Positions 11,658 through 22,496 of a stretch of 64,000 bases of DNA are shown piece after piece (positions within the stretch are counted from its first letter, which is position 1; each line of letters opens with the position of its first letter). The position numbers and the translations under genes were made by a program. The DNA lies in NCBI GenBank assembly GCA_004380135.1, contig QXCR01000010.1, forward strand, positions 372,001-436,000. Reading direction: 5' to 3'. This DNA comes from Stemphylium vesicarium. Taxonomy: Eukaryota > Ascomycota > Dothideomycetes > Pleosporales > Pleosporaceae. Under the pieces are notes generated by a model, which ran no database searches, had not been told where the DNA came from, and saw nothing but the letters and a program-made list of their open reading frames with translations.

Positions 11658-12478
11658 GATGTGTGATTTTGATCTGTCGGGTGTTCCTCGAAGAGTTGGT
11701 GGTGATGATAAAGATGAAGTTCGAAAAGTTCTGCGATTCGCCGAGCTGAATTTGGCCTACCGGGTGTGGGAAGTCCCGATAAGCGAGCGACTAGCGGTCA
11801 TGGGCGCACGTGATGTGACCTCGATGCCTGGACAGGGTGCGAAAATGCGACTGTTAATCGGGACAATACTATTTGCGCATAGCAATTCGAGAAGGCAAGT
11901 CTAGATACGTTGTGTTTTAGTCTACTTAGGCCTTGATAACTGGTCTCCTATTGTATCACCGCATGTCAATGTTTCCGACAAGTTCTCTTCCCTCCAAAAC
12001 ATTCACATGAGCTTTGCAAAGAGCCAAAATTTGCATGATTGATATCATTATATGTTTGCAGATTCTACCACCTCGACAAGGCCTCGTTGCCTCTGCTTGG
12101 GCCTGCGGTAGCCATACCTCGCACCAAACATTTCTCATCCTCCTCTCCGACCATTGCTAGTCCTGGACATGAGACGTCCATCTCTGTATACGATAAAGCA
12201 AGGAAATACTGGCGGTCCGCCATGTGGATATACTCATAGATGTAGAGAGTTCCGAAATCGAGGAGAAAATAGGCATGCCAACACAAAAATAGCAAATAAT
12301 GACAGAGAAACAAATCGCTGAACGCTATTAGCCCAGGTCTGCACGAAATGTAAAGGTAAAGTCGAATGTATCCACCAAGCCTAGGCTGTACGCCAGTAAC
12401 GCCGTACACGAAAGGAAATCTGTCTTTGAACGCAGTTGGTATGAAAATGAAGGAAAGGGGTATATGAAGTAATGAAAG
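11658..12478. other. intergenic, upstream of RPS12 and downstream of the TeaR-like gene
   Basis: Should hold the RPS12 promoter and the 3' UTR of the next minus-strand gene. I see no other gene; the short frames lack domains or splice logic. Confidence 0.6.
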
Positions 12479-14062
12479 CTACATGACAATGCAGCAGCAG
12501 CCTTTCTTTTCCTTGGCCTCCTCCGCTGGCTCCGGCACCCGGGTGACCTCGGGCTTTGTTTCTGGGGGAGCAATAGGAGGGGCCAGCTTGGGCGAAGGGG
12601 CACGATCAGCTCCTTGAGGTATTGTCGGTGTGAGCTTGTAAGCGCCCTGCTCGTTTGTTGGAGACTTGGCCGTGTTTGTTTCCACCTTTTCAAGTGGTGA
12701 CGACTCCGCCTTTGTTGGGCTCGGGAAGGGCCATGTCTCGTCTTCGCGCGCCTTTTCAATCGCGATCGGGTCGAGGTTGGCAAGCTGTGAAAGCCGTTTG
12801 TCCGCCATTTCGTCATCGTTCAACAGTCGGAAGTCTTTGTCGTACATGGAACCAACCCGGCCCTCGCTCTCCCATTGTTCTTGCTGCAAACGCTTGGCAT
12901 GGGTAGGGATGATCTGCTGATCAGGCGGGAGACGTGGGTCCGGCTTGTACATGGATGCTATCCATGGCGCTTCTCCTTCTGGTCGATGGCCAGTGGTGGG
13001 CCGTGTTGCCATTCCACCGCTTGTACGGGGGCGCTGATTAGGGGGTGAGGCACCGGAGGTTGTTCGAGACTTGGGCTGCGTCTTCTGGGTACTGGTTTTA
13101 CGAGCTCCAGAAGATGGGTTCGCTTTGCCCGGTGTTTTGGCTTTCATAGGAGACTTCTGCGGTGACTTGGGTGGGCTCCAGCTTCCGGTTGAGGTATTGC
13201 GTCTATGACTGCCATATGGTGGGGTCTTCTGCCGTCCATCGTCGTAATCGTCGAGCAAGGCTTGGCTGCCGACACTGCCACTGCGTACGCGTGCACCCAT
13301 GGTGGCAATGGCGTCCCCGTTCCAGTTCGCGCTGCCTGCTCTGGATCTCGGCAGCGGTGCATCGCGCTCTGCCAACGAAGCAGGTACGGGTATACCACTG
13401 GTCTTGGGCAGAGGAATGCGAGACGTACTAGGTCTCACAGTGTGGTTACCCTTCGGGGACTGTGGCTGGAATTCTACAGTTTCGTCATGAGATCCTGGGC
13501 TTCTAGCGTGGTATTCCTCTAAGGCTTCCTCATCTGCGGCTGGTATGGTAGATACGCGCTTTCGGGGCTCGACTCGCTCGTCGCCGTTCTGGGTGCGTTC
13601 AGTGGACTCCGAGTTTGTACGGTCCCGTGCACGACGGGTTGCGCTCTGCGAGCGGCTGTTGGATCTGCTGGACCGTCCAACCCTGAAGCCTGCCTCCTCC
13701 AGTTCTCGAGTCTCAATCTCCTTCAGCTTGTCTCGGTGTATCCAGTGGTTTGCGTCATACTCGGGCTCTGTCGCACCAGCCTTTCCAGGCTTCTTCTTGG
13801 GCTTTCCTTTGATGCTAGCTGGGCCCTTTTTGTTGTTGGTGTGGCTCTTGTAGTACTCCAACACACTGTCCTGGTCGGTGTTGCTTGCAATCATATCCCC
13901 ACTCTTCTTCCTGTGCAATTCGTTCCCGCGCTCGGGAGCCGGCTGTGATCGACCGAGGTCCTGTGAATCCCACGTGGGTGAGCGTACGGGTTTTGCGAAG
14001 CCGTTGGCTTGAGAGGTGAGGGGTTGACGAGCGCCGTGGGTCGAGGCACCGTATTCAGACAT
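12479..14062 (-). CDS. TeaR/Mod5-like prenylated cell-end polarity protein
   Basis: A single exon encodes 527 residues. The protein ends CCCIVM: CIVM is a CaaX box for farnesyl/geranylgeranyl attachment, and the two preceding cysteines suit palmitoylation, so it should sit on the inner face of the plasma membrane. It is mostly Ser/Pro/Arg/Lys-rich and disordered, with conserved islands YDANHWIHRDKLKEIETRELEEAGFR (about 100-125) and APWIASMYKPDPRLPPDQQIIPTHAKRL plus GSMYDKDFRLLNDDEMADKRLSQL (about 365-435). From memory this pattern matches the fungal TeaA-receptor TeaR family. There, Aspergillus TeaR and fission-yeast Mod5 anchor microtubule-delivered TeaA/Tea1 at growing tips. The CaaX feature is directly visible; the family assignment is recalled, not searched. 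Confidence 0.75.
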   Translation of the reverse strand: MSEYGASTHGARQPLTSQANGFAKPVRSPTWDSQDLGRSQPAPERGNELHRKKSGDMIASNTDQDSVLEYYKSHTNNKKGPASIKGKPKKKPGKAGATEPEYDANHWIHRDKLKEIETRELEEAGFRVGRSSRSNSRSQSATRRARDRTNSESTERTQNGDERVEPRKRVSTIPAADEEALEEYHARSPGSHDETVEFQPQSPKGNHTVRPSTSRIPLPKTSGIPVPASLAERDAPLPRSRAGSANWNGDAIATMGARVRSGSVGSQALLDDYDDGRQKTPPYGSHRRNTSTGSWSPPKSPQKSPMKAKTPGKANPSSGARKTSTQKTQPKSRTTSGASPPNQRPRTSGGMATRPTTGHRPEGEAPWIASMYKPDPRLPPDQQIIPTHAKRLQQEQWESEGRVGSMYDKDFRLLNDDEMADKRLSQLANLDPIAIEKAREDETWPFPSPTKAESSPLEKVETNTAKSPTNEQGAYKLTPTIPQGADRAPSPKLAPPIAPPETKPEVTRVPEPAEEAKEKKGCCCIVM

Positions 14063-15639
14063 GTAAGGTTCTTGGTCAAAGGACTCTCTCTGTCGAAGCA
14101 GTCAGCAAGCTAGGCCCTGCAGCACGACATCATAGAGACAAGCAGGATTGTTGTAGGAAGTGGGCAGACTTGGCGGTCTGAAGGGCCGTGGTCGAGGGCC
14201 GCAGTAGTGCATCTAGTGCAAAAAACATGGGGCTGAAGGGTGGGTACGCACCAAATTGTTGACGGGGACAGCAAAGTCCCACGAGCCCCGTCCGCCGTGT
14301 GAGCTGCTGGGCGGTGTCAACTGCTGAATGGGCGTTGTTGGCTGGCGAGATGAGGCGAAAGTAGCCATGGAAGACTGGGGCGGTCACACCAATGACGTGC
14401 CCGGGACGGTCAGGTGGCTGGGAGAGCGGATGCGGAAGCGGAAGCGTGAGACAGTCGAGTTTAGGTTGCGGCGGCAGCGGCGGCCGTGTCGAGGCTCTCT
14501 GGCACAAAGACAAGAGACAAAGCCAAAGCCGTTGGAGGCTTGGGGGGGCAGGAGCAGCCGCGCGGGAGGAGCCTCCTTATTATGGAGCACTTGTGGCTAT
14601 AAACAAAATGCCATGGGCGAGAAGGAGCAAAGACGTAGTAGATGTGGGGACGCTCGTCGGAGGTTATGAGGGGTGGCTCTGCATGCGCGTTGCAAGCAGC
14701 TTCCCTGCAGGCGAGCGGTCGTCTGGTCGCGGATTATTAGGTGAAAGGGAATACAGAGATGACAGAACAAAGGGCAGGGGAGAAGAAAGTTAGTTAGCGA
14801 TTGAAGACGCCGTCGCGTTCTCCAGCGTCCAGCAGCTGCAATGAATCGTGGAAAAGTCGCGACGGGACGGTGTGAAGTAGCCCTTAGGGAGAGGATTTGG
14901 GGAGCGTTGTTCTGATTGCCGGCGAGGGTCGTGATTCGCGCTTGGCTGCAGCCTGCTCGGGCCTCGTCTAATCTACCGCCTTACCAAACAGGCATGGGCC
15001 CGTTAGGGGTGCATCTCCTGGGAGCTGAGGTGCATAGCTACATCAAGACGCGAAAGAACAAACTAATCGCTGCTCTGCCTGCCACCAGCCACCCCCGTAC
15101 ATGCTCGCCGCCTTCTTTTGCTGTCTGCCTGCCTACCTACCTGCCTGTCAGCCACAAACAGCAGCAGCAGCAGCAGCAGAACACCACTCGCCGGCTAAAC
15201 TCGCGGCGCATGCCCATGAAAAGGGTTTGATTATTCTGCGTGTTGTGCACACAGACTGCCCAGTGCATAACTGTCTGGACAAGCTTCCGTCTCCCTGCGC
15301 CTTTCCCGTTCCTGACAAGATAGCCTCCGGCAACGGCCCACGGTGCCGCGTCGTGGAGATCGACCTGCATCTAGAGGCTGTCTGGAGGCTGTCAGAGGGC
15401 TGCCGAGGGCTACAGAGTTTGCCTAGTCGCATAGATTGGGTGACAGCCAGACATTTCAATATATGGGATCGAGGCACACATGTGGGAAAAGAAGCCCGTC
15501 GCGCCGGGAAGATGCATAGCCGACGCGACCCACTGCGAACACCCAACGGCCGGGTTGACGGGGGTAAAACCATGATGATGCTCGATGCTCCAAAAGTCTA
15601 GAAACGCGCAAGCTGTGAACTCAACTTGATCAGCACTAC
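14063..15639. other. intergenic, leader/promoter of the TeaR-like gene
   Basis: About 1.6 kb between the TeaR-like start and the oxidoreductase stop. Contains a CAG repeat at 15159-15180. No coding region I can support on either strand. Confidence 0.6.
15159..15180. repeat. (CAG)n microsatellite
   Basis: Seven CAG/GCA triplets in intergenic DNA. Confidence 0.9.
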
Positions 15640-17544
15640 CTACCAGCCGAACGTTTCGTCGTACCAAAACACGTCGTGGCCCTTCTGCACCCAAACTTCC
15701 ACGCTACTCCTTAGATCGTCCGTCATCCTCTTCGGACCGCAGCTAATCACCGCCGTTTTCGCACCCTTGCTGAACACCTCATCGACGATGCCGCTAAGAT
15801 CCGGCCTTCCACTCTTGACCGCCATACCTTTGCGCGGCTTCTCCATTTGCTCCTCCATGCTCAGCAGTTGTTCGTTTTCCTGCATTTCCATCGCCTCTCC
15901 GTCCTCGTCGTCGGAATCGATCGCAAAGGCGCCAGATGCACTTGCATCGATCTGCAGGTTCGGCCCCGATGGCCGTGTCACGTATACTTCCACGTTGCTC
16001 GGCCCGTGCAACAGGCCGTTTCCGTTCGCATGCGCCCCTGCATTGTCATCCTGCTCGTCGTCAGACGACGAAGTCTCAGGAAATGCCCACTGTGTCTCGA
16101 CGAGCTTCTGAACTGCCCAGATGCACCTCACCTGTGTGCCTGTAGGAATAGCATCGTGAATCTCCATCAAGTTCCGATAGACGGGCATGATGAACGTCGC
16201 ACCAACGCCACCAGCCACCAAAAGCACTTTGTCGTAGTCTGATAGGTCTGGTAGGCGGGTCGATGCACCGTATGGACCCTCGAGAGCGAGTGGGAGGATG
16301 GGTATGTCACCGCCTGCTGTGGGCAGCATTGGCACATTGCTCCCACCCTGAGACAATGATCGTGCGAGCTCTGCAAGATACTTTGTATTGCCATTGAGTG
16401 TTCTCGCGACCAGTAGCAGTTCTTTGTCTTTTGAAGGAAGTGATGCGACTGTGAAAGGGTTCGTCTTGTTGATCATGAGCCACTGGTCGTACCATGTAGG
16501 AGCCTTGCCCTTGTTCCGTGGTCTGCTGAGGTATACGTGCTGTCCCGCCTTCCAGGTAAGAGCAGCGCTATTTGCTGGTAGCGGAATGCGAATCTGAACC
16601 AGATTGGTTCCAGGGAGAATCTTGAGTGTGCCTTGATACATCTTGAGACGCAAAGCGCGGAAGACGAGGTGCAGGGCTTCTACCGCCATCACCTCGTACA
16701 CGTAGATGCGGATATGCGATACATGGAGGAAGAGAGGCACGATGATAATGTTCGCAATGGCAATGTGTGAGATGTAGAACACGCGGTAGTTCCTCCTTCG
16801 CACGAATCCAAGGGCGGTGGTGCTGATGGTGGAAAAGAGGATGATACTGGTGAGGCCCCAGATGACGTCCCAATCCTTAATGCGCTTTGCGAGGAAGCCA
16901 GATAAGATGAAGAAGTTGAGGTAGAATGCCGTGTGCAGAATGAATAGGACAAACGTGATGCGTCCCAGGATTTGGTGCGAAGCCTTGATCTGTTCATGAG
17001 AGAGTCGCGTCAACCACTGAAGTGGGCTGTAAGGTGCCCGCATAGCCAGGAGGTAGTGAATTGGCAGCTGTGATGCACCGACTTGTCCAAACCGCTTCGT
17101 GAGGTGAAGATAGTCGTTTCCAGTGTGGGCAATACAGAGGTATAACAACCACACTGTCCAGACAGTTGCACCAATCCACTCTCCTCTTGTTCCCCAATTC
17201 CAGCTTTTGATCACGTCTTTTCGCATCCACCATATCATCTTATCGCATCCACTCTGCACTCCTCTCAACCACCCCAACTTGTCAAATGGTCGTTTGTTGA
17301 ACGATGGCGATTTTGGTTGATCATGTTTCAAGCCGCTCTTCATCAGCCAGGAAACGGCGAAACCGACCTGGAAAAGCGCAAAGATGACCAAAACTGACCA
17401 TTGCGCCACGAACCCATACCAGTCCAGATAGTTTCGCCGTTGGTGCTTTTGCTCGTCGTTTAGAGTTTCAAAGTAGTATCCGAGGGCCCAGTACTGGTCT
17501 GTCTTCACCTCATGGTGACCTTCGTGGCGTCGGATGAGATCCAT
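15640..17544 (-). CDS. ferric reductase-like transmembrane oxidoreductase (FRE family)
   Basis: Membrane flavocytochrome of the ferric/cupric reductase family: electrons pass from NADPH through FAD and two b-hemes across the membrane. A single exon gives 634 residues from the chosen Met at 17544. The frame is open for 45 more codons to 17679, but that stretch is Arg/Cys-rich and unlike the family. About seven membrane helices are followed by a cytosolic FAD/NAD half. Both heme pairs are present as HX13H: HQILGRITFVLFILH and HIAIANIIIVPLFLH. The NADPH-binding loop is GGVGATFIMP, with SCGPKRM near the end. The flavin motif usually written HPFTxxS reads NPFTVAS here. A long Ser/Asp/Glu-rich insertion (DSDDEDGEAMEMQ) interrupts the NAD domain. 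Substrate (iron, copper or oxygen) cannot be told from sequence. Confidence 0.88.
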   Translation of the reverse strand: MDLIRRHEGHHEVKTDQYWALGYYFETLNDEQKHQRRNYLDWYGFVAQWSVLVIFALFQVGFAVSWLMKSGLKHDQPKSPSFNKRPFDKLGWLRGVQSGCDKMIWWMRKDVIKSWNWGTRGEWIGATVWTVWLLYLCIAHTGNDYLHLTKRFGQVGASQLPIHYLLAMRAPYSPLQWLTRLSHEQIKASHQILGRITFVLFILHTAFYLNFFILSGFLAKRIKDWDVIWGLTSIILFSTISTTALGFVRRRNYRVFYISHIAIANIIIVPLFLHVSHIRIYVYEVMAVEALHLVFRALRLKMYQGTLKILPGTNLVQIRIPLPANSAALTWKAGQHVYLSRPRNKGKAPTWYDQWLMINKTNPFTVASLPSKDKELLLVARTLNGNTKYLAELARSLSQGGSNVPMLPTAGGDIPILPLALEGPYGASTRLPDLSDYDKVLLVAGGVGATFIMPVYRNLMEIHDAIPTGTQVRCIWAVQKLVETQWAFPETSSSDDEQDDNAGAHANGNGLLHGPSNVEVYVTRPSGPNLQIDASASGAFAIDSDDEDGEAMEMQENEQLLSMEEQMEKPRKGMAVKSGRPDLSGIVDEVFSKGAKTAVISCGPKRMTDDLRSSVEVWVQKGHDVFWYDETFGW

Positions 17545-18081
17545 TTGGAAGACGATTCGTGACGCATTCAATGATAGCCTCTTGTCGTATAGGGCTCCGT
17601 GATGGAATCGACACGGAAGAGCCGGGCCCTGACCCTTGCAGCGAGTTCGCTGACAATCGGATTGAAGTGGTGCGCCCACACACAGATTGCAGTAACGTGC
17701 GCCTCTGATGTTGTGTACGTGTACTTGTCACAAGTCGGTGTCGCTGACAGTCAGACCTTCGGACTTGACGCAGGGCTGACGGGGCCGAACGCGATCAGCC
17801 AATCGAAACTTGCTCGATGACACCAGAAGGTCCTTCTTTCATGCAGACCTCGCACCTTCGACAGTCTGTGAGCTCAGAGCTTGCCTCTCGTAGAATAAGA
17901 GCCGAGCTTGAATAAACACACGTCTGTTGAAGCGCCCGCGCTGCTGTGCCACCACTGAGCCAGTGGCGGTCCGGCAACCTGGAACCCCCACCAAACGTCG
18001 CCCTGCATGCCGCACCCATCCCGTGCGGTACAGGCTGTCCCCCAAACAAGTCACGATTGGATGAATTGAGATAATATAACA
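17545..18081. other. divergent promoter region, oxidoreductase / nucleoside hydrolase
   Basis: 537 bp between two head-to-head start codons, so the two genes probably share this regulatory space. No gene or clear binding motif identified. Confidence 0.6.
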
Positions 18082-19401
18082 ATGTCCGCTACTGCTTCCA
18101 AGACTCCAATTTGGCTCGACTGCGTGTGTACCTGCTTGCATCTCCTTCGTATCGCGTAACTGACCCGATAAGGACACCGGACACGATGTGAGTGTCTGGT
18201 AGCTTGTACCCTTCCACTCATTGCTCATCACCGTGTCTAGGATGCATATGCCCTCCTTCTATGCGCCCACGATCCGCGGGTTGAGTTGCTTGGCGTGAGC
18301 ACCGTTCATGGCAATGCTGCGCTCGATCAGACGACGTACAATACGAGGGCGATACTTGAGGCGGTTGGTAGGCACGATGTGAAGGTCTACTCTGGCGCTG
18401 CGAAGCCAATTGCGCGCGATGCTGTTCACGCTGCAGATATCCACGGTACCTACATTCGTTGAAGGTGCGGCAGACTTGTACTGATATGCACAGGTGAGTC
18501 CGGTCTGGACGGAGTCACCTTACTTCCACAGCCAGTCCAACCAGCGGCAACCGATGTCGACCATCTGGAAGCCATGCACCGAGCACTCAGCGCTGCGCCG
18601 CCGAACACTGCCTGGCTCGTTTCCACGGGGACCTTGACCAACATTGGTCTGCTGTTCCAGAAGTACCCTGATCTGTCAGGTCATATAAAGGGGCTTAGCA
18701 TCATGGGAGGCGCCGTTGGTGGAGGTTTCACGGATGCGCCATTGGGCACGGTGGAAGGCGAGGGCGAGAGATTCGGAAACTGGACACCCTATGCCGAGTT
18801 CAATGTCTATTGTGACCCCGAAGCCTCGCACTTCATCTTCTCGCACCCTGTCCTCAGACCGAAAACGACGCTGATCCCACTCGATCTCACCCACCAGGTC
18901 CTCGGTACAAAGCGAGTACGCCAGACACAACTCTATGGCGACGACATCTGGGATCCTTCTGTCTCAAGGAACGATTACACTCCCACACCCCTGCGGGCCC
19001 TCTTCACACAGATCATGTCTTTCTTCGCCGGAACCTACGCCGACGTCTTCTCCATCACCGAAGGCCCGCCTCTCCACGACCCGCTCGCCGTCGCTGCGGC
19101 CTACGACCCAGACATCTTCGACGACAAGAATGGCGAACGCTTCCAGGTTGACATTGTCACCGAGGGCGTTCACTCGTCCGATCAGTCTAAAGTGGGCGAG
19201 CTGGGTAGGACAAAGGTGACTAAGCTACCGAATGGAGAAGGCGGCTGTAGGATACCCAGAGGTGTTGATCTAGACAAGTTTTGGGCTAGTATTGAAAGTG
19301 CGATGAAGCGCGCTGATGCTGTGAGTCCGATGCCCAGGATCTCGGAACAGGAATTGGAGAAGGTGGGGGTGTTTGAGGGGGTGGGGAAGCTTTTGAGATA
19401 G
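18082..19401 (+). CDS. URH1: uridine/inosine nucleoside hydrolase (Urh1-like)
   Basis: Hydrolyses ribonucleosides (uridine, also nicotinamide riboside in yeast Urh1) to base and ribose for pyrimidine salvage. Exons 18082-18123, 18173-18187 (only 15 nt), 18241-18445 and 18494-19401 give 389 residues; introns are 49, 53 and 48 nt and all phases agree. The calcium/ribose-binding signature is intact as LDCDTGHDDAYALLL (residues 12-26; Asp13, 15, 19 and 20), although two introns split it. Further family blocks are GVSTVHGNAAL, PVYSGAA-like KVYSGAAKP, GESGLDG, SIMGGAV, AEFNVYCDPEAS and the late active-site block PLHDPLAVAAAYDP. Length is slightly above the usual 310-390. Urh1-type is preferred over purine-specific hydrolases on overall resemblance only. 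Confidence 0.92.
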
Positions 19402-21702
19402 GGAGGTGTAGACATGCAGATTATAAACACGTTGATGTGACAACGTATTCCCTTGAATTAAGATCGTGGTGGCCAAATGTTGAGATTCTCATAGAGAGTG
19501 TACAGGGTGGATGAACGCCTCTGGGTGAACAAACTGTTGATTCCCCCCTCCCCCCCCCAGATTTTCATCGTCTGCACTCTTTTCCTACCACGCTTATTGC
19601 ATCTACCTACCTCCTCTTTCGGTATGGCTATCCCTTTGCAAGCTCGGGGCCCAATATCTACCATCACCAAGCCTACAGATCATATACAGCATATTTCCGT
19701 CTCAACGCTCTCTGCGAAGCCCCTCTCGAAAGCAGGGCGATGGACGCTATTCTATAATACCGAGTGAATAGCGCAGCAACCACATCTACTCCTATCTCTA
19801 CCTCATCTCCGCTAGCACAATAGCATACCTAGAAAGAAAATCAACTAAATAAAGTTTAGATATTCTTACCATCTCTCCTAGTAGTAAGCACCCCAGGCGC
19901 GAGAGAAAATTGAAGTAGATGCAGTGTTCTCTGTTCTTGTATGCAAGTATGCTCGTGCCTATTTACATTTACATTGACTCGATTGTAATGCTTTGTCTCC
20001 CCAAGTGTGGTTTGATCAAACGGGCGATCTGCGTGGACGAACAGCACAACAGCTAGTGAAAAGTGGGCACACGCGTTATTAGAGACCTTGGTTGGTTAGT
20101 TTGTGCGTGATTATTCAACAAGGTATGATTCGATTATCTTTGGGAAGTTGAAAGTACCAAATCACTTATTCATCATGTTAGGTTCCCGAGACTTTGAAGA
20201 CGACAATATTGACATTTTTTCTCTCGCTCGAAAACGGCAGGAAAGGTTGTCATGTGGAAAGAGAGAGTTATGAAGATGGGTATGCAATGAGATAGAGTGA
20301 TGGTTTGGATGAAATGTCAATGCTGTTGAAGAGGAGGTATTGTGTAGCATTGACCTGTCTAATGTGCCCCTTATGTTGTAAATGACTCTTCTCTTCTTGG
20401 AAGAGTAGGTTATATAAACGTCTTATGCATAATGCGGCAATGGCACTTGCGCTTTCAAACCCTAACACAACAATGTCTTGCTTTCATATTCATGATCCCT
20501 GATTGGATACACATTCCATGTCATGGATACGACGGCGCCCATGTTCAAAAACCACACAGAGGTGCCATCATATGGTACCAGAGAACAGCACGACAGAGGG
20601 AATCGAGACATTACATAATTAGATATCAATACATTTCAACACACGTTTCGCTCAACAAGTGTATCATTGAATTCGTGACCCACTCATTACTCCACATGGC
20701 AAAGGGGGGTCGTTTTTGCGTTGTGGGTGTTTGTGCAGCTTGGCAAACGTCTGCAGCCGGAAGTCCCGCTCTTAGTGTCCAAGAAATTCCGCAATCAGGA
20801 CCAAGACATGCTTCCAAGGTCAACAGGCCTTTATGCGTTCATGGCGCTCGTCATGATGCTATGGTACGCGTGGTCGAGTCCACGTGGCTGTGCGATGCGG
20901 CAGATGAGAGTGGCTGATTTTTCTCAACAATGGAGGTGTGGCACTCGGTCGGTCCAGCGCGACGTCTCGTCCAACTGGTCGTAGTGGGGAAAATGTCAGT
21001 GGCTCACATGCGGCTTTATGGGTACACGGCTCTTGTGATCCTGTTTGTTATGCGAACAGCGAGCATCGAACGATGCACGCATCGGATCAGGACTACCCCT
21101 CAGTTCATTCTCAACACCCCAAATAGAGGATAATCAAGATGATTTCGCCCCGAGTCTAAACATAGAAAGGTTAGTGATGTAGACATAGGAACCTGGTGGG
21201 TGGTCAAATGAGCTGTCGCGGCTTTACAATGCCCCATGAGACGGGGCTGGCAAAAGCTGGTAAAAGCTGGCACAGCCATAATGCCAATACCCTCAAATTT
21301 TCTAGGCACTCTTGGCTGGAACCATCGCCAAGTGAAGAGCGGAATCCCGCTCGCATGTTAGCAATATTGACCCCCTGGAACAAACCATCGATGTCTGCTT
21401 CATCGCCCGTCTCGCCCGACGTGCGACTTGAAACGAAATTTCCAACGAGCGTAGGGTCGCACGCTATGTCTTGACCAGAAGTTGTCGATCAACGTCAGCT
21501 GAGGTAACAGAAGTAGAGTAAGTTTGAAGTGATAATGTAACGGTTCAGGCACAGGAAGATGCAGTGGTAGGTTTGCGTCATCCGGACGAGCGTCCGTTAG
21601 TGCTAGCTACCAGCCTGCTGTTCTCGAGGGTGGTGCCCGAAGACGGCGTCGTTTCGAAGCGTTGGAAGTATATGAGACATGATGCGCCGGACTGTCACGG
21701 AC

Positions 21703-21737
21703 GAGCATCGAGCATCGAGCGTCGAGCGTCGAGCATC
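21703..21737. repeat. 7-bp minisatellite GAGCRTC x5
   Basis: Five contiguous units, GAGCATC twice, GAGCGTC twice, GAGCATC once, about 760 bp upstream of the pacC start. Confidence 0.9.
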
Positions 21738-22489
21738 GGCCTGTGGGATGAGCATACGACCTGGAGGTAGCGGTCGAAGCACCTCGAGGCGCCTTGTTCA
21801 CGCTTGTGTGTGCAGAAGATGGTGGGGAAGCGCCGCGGCAAGAGTCGCCACTGCATGCACCGTCGGGTCAGAAAACCTGGACGTGGACAAGAAACTCCGC
21901 CGTCATTCCAAGCACTCCGCTTTTGCTAGGCGGCCCATGGGTACCGCAGGACTTGTCGACACGGTACCAGTCAGCCAGACTGTGTTGTTGCTACTGATAA
22001 CGCAAGGCGACAGAGGCAAGCTGTCCCCTCCCCCAGCCAGCTGTAAAAAAGCGCGCAACCCCCCAACCATAGGGCCGGCTGAGAGGAGAAGAAGCGTGCT
22101 GGTCTCGGCGTAGCTATCGCCCATCCCAAAGAGCAGCGACAGCCGATTCGTTGGTGAGGGGTTTTTGGCTGCAACCGGCTGATTAGACCAAGGCACTAGT
22201 GCTCACTAGCGCCACACCCCAAAACTTGGCTCCAAGAAAATTGGCAGGAGCAAAGGTGAGAGCAGCTCCGCTCCGAGCACTGCCCAGTCCCTACATCAGA
22301 CGCGCAGCGCCCCCCGCGAAATCCATTTTGTCTCGGCGCTCTCCTCTCCTCTTATTCACATCCCAAGGACGCGCTTTTCCACCCCGCAGGCTGGTCAAGT
22401 GTAGTTTTGCCTGCGCTGATTTACACCGACCGACCTTCTTGCTCTTCAACTTTCTACCTCCACAATCAGAACACCCACCAACCCTCTTT

Positions 22490-22495
22490 GCCAAG
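22490..22495 (+). promoter_or_regulatory. PacC-type site GCCAAG beside the pacC start codon
   Basis: GCCAAG matches the published PacC core GCCARG and ends two bases before the ATG. A second core on the other strand lies at 22225-22230. Family PacC genes are often autoregulated, but a hexamer is weak evidence by itself. Confidence 0.3.
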
Positions 22496-22496
22496 A

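Larger units (their letters stand above)
19402..22496. other. 3.1-kb intergenic region upstream of PacC
   Basis: No coding region I can support; frames up to 161 codons show no domains. It should hold the long promoter and leader of the pacC gene. A C-rich tract near 19537-19558 and a 7-bp repeat at 21703-21737 are present. CTTGGC (reverse of the PacC core GCCARG) occurs at 20739, 21311 and 22225. Confidence 0.6.

Noticed and set aside
20432..20917. 161-codon plus-strand frame upstream of pacC
   Set aside because: No domain or splice sites, His/Cys-rich random-looking composition, and other frames of similar size overlap.
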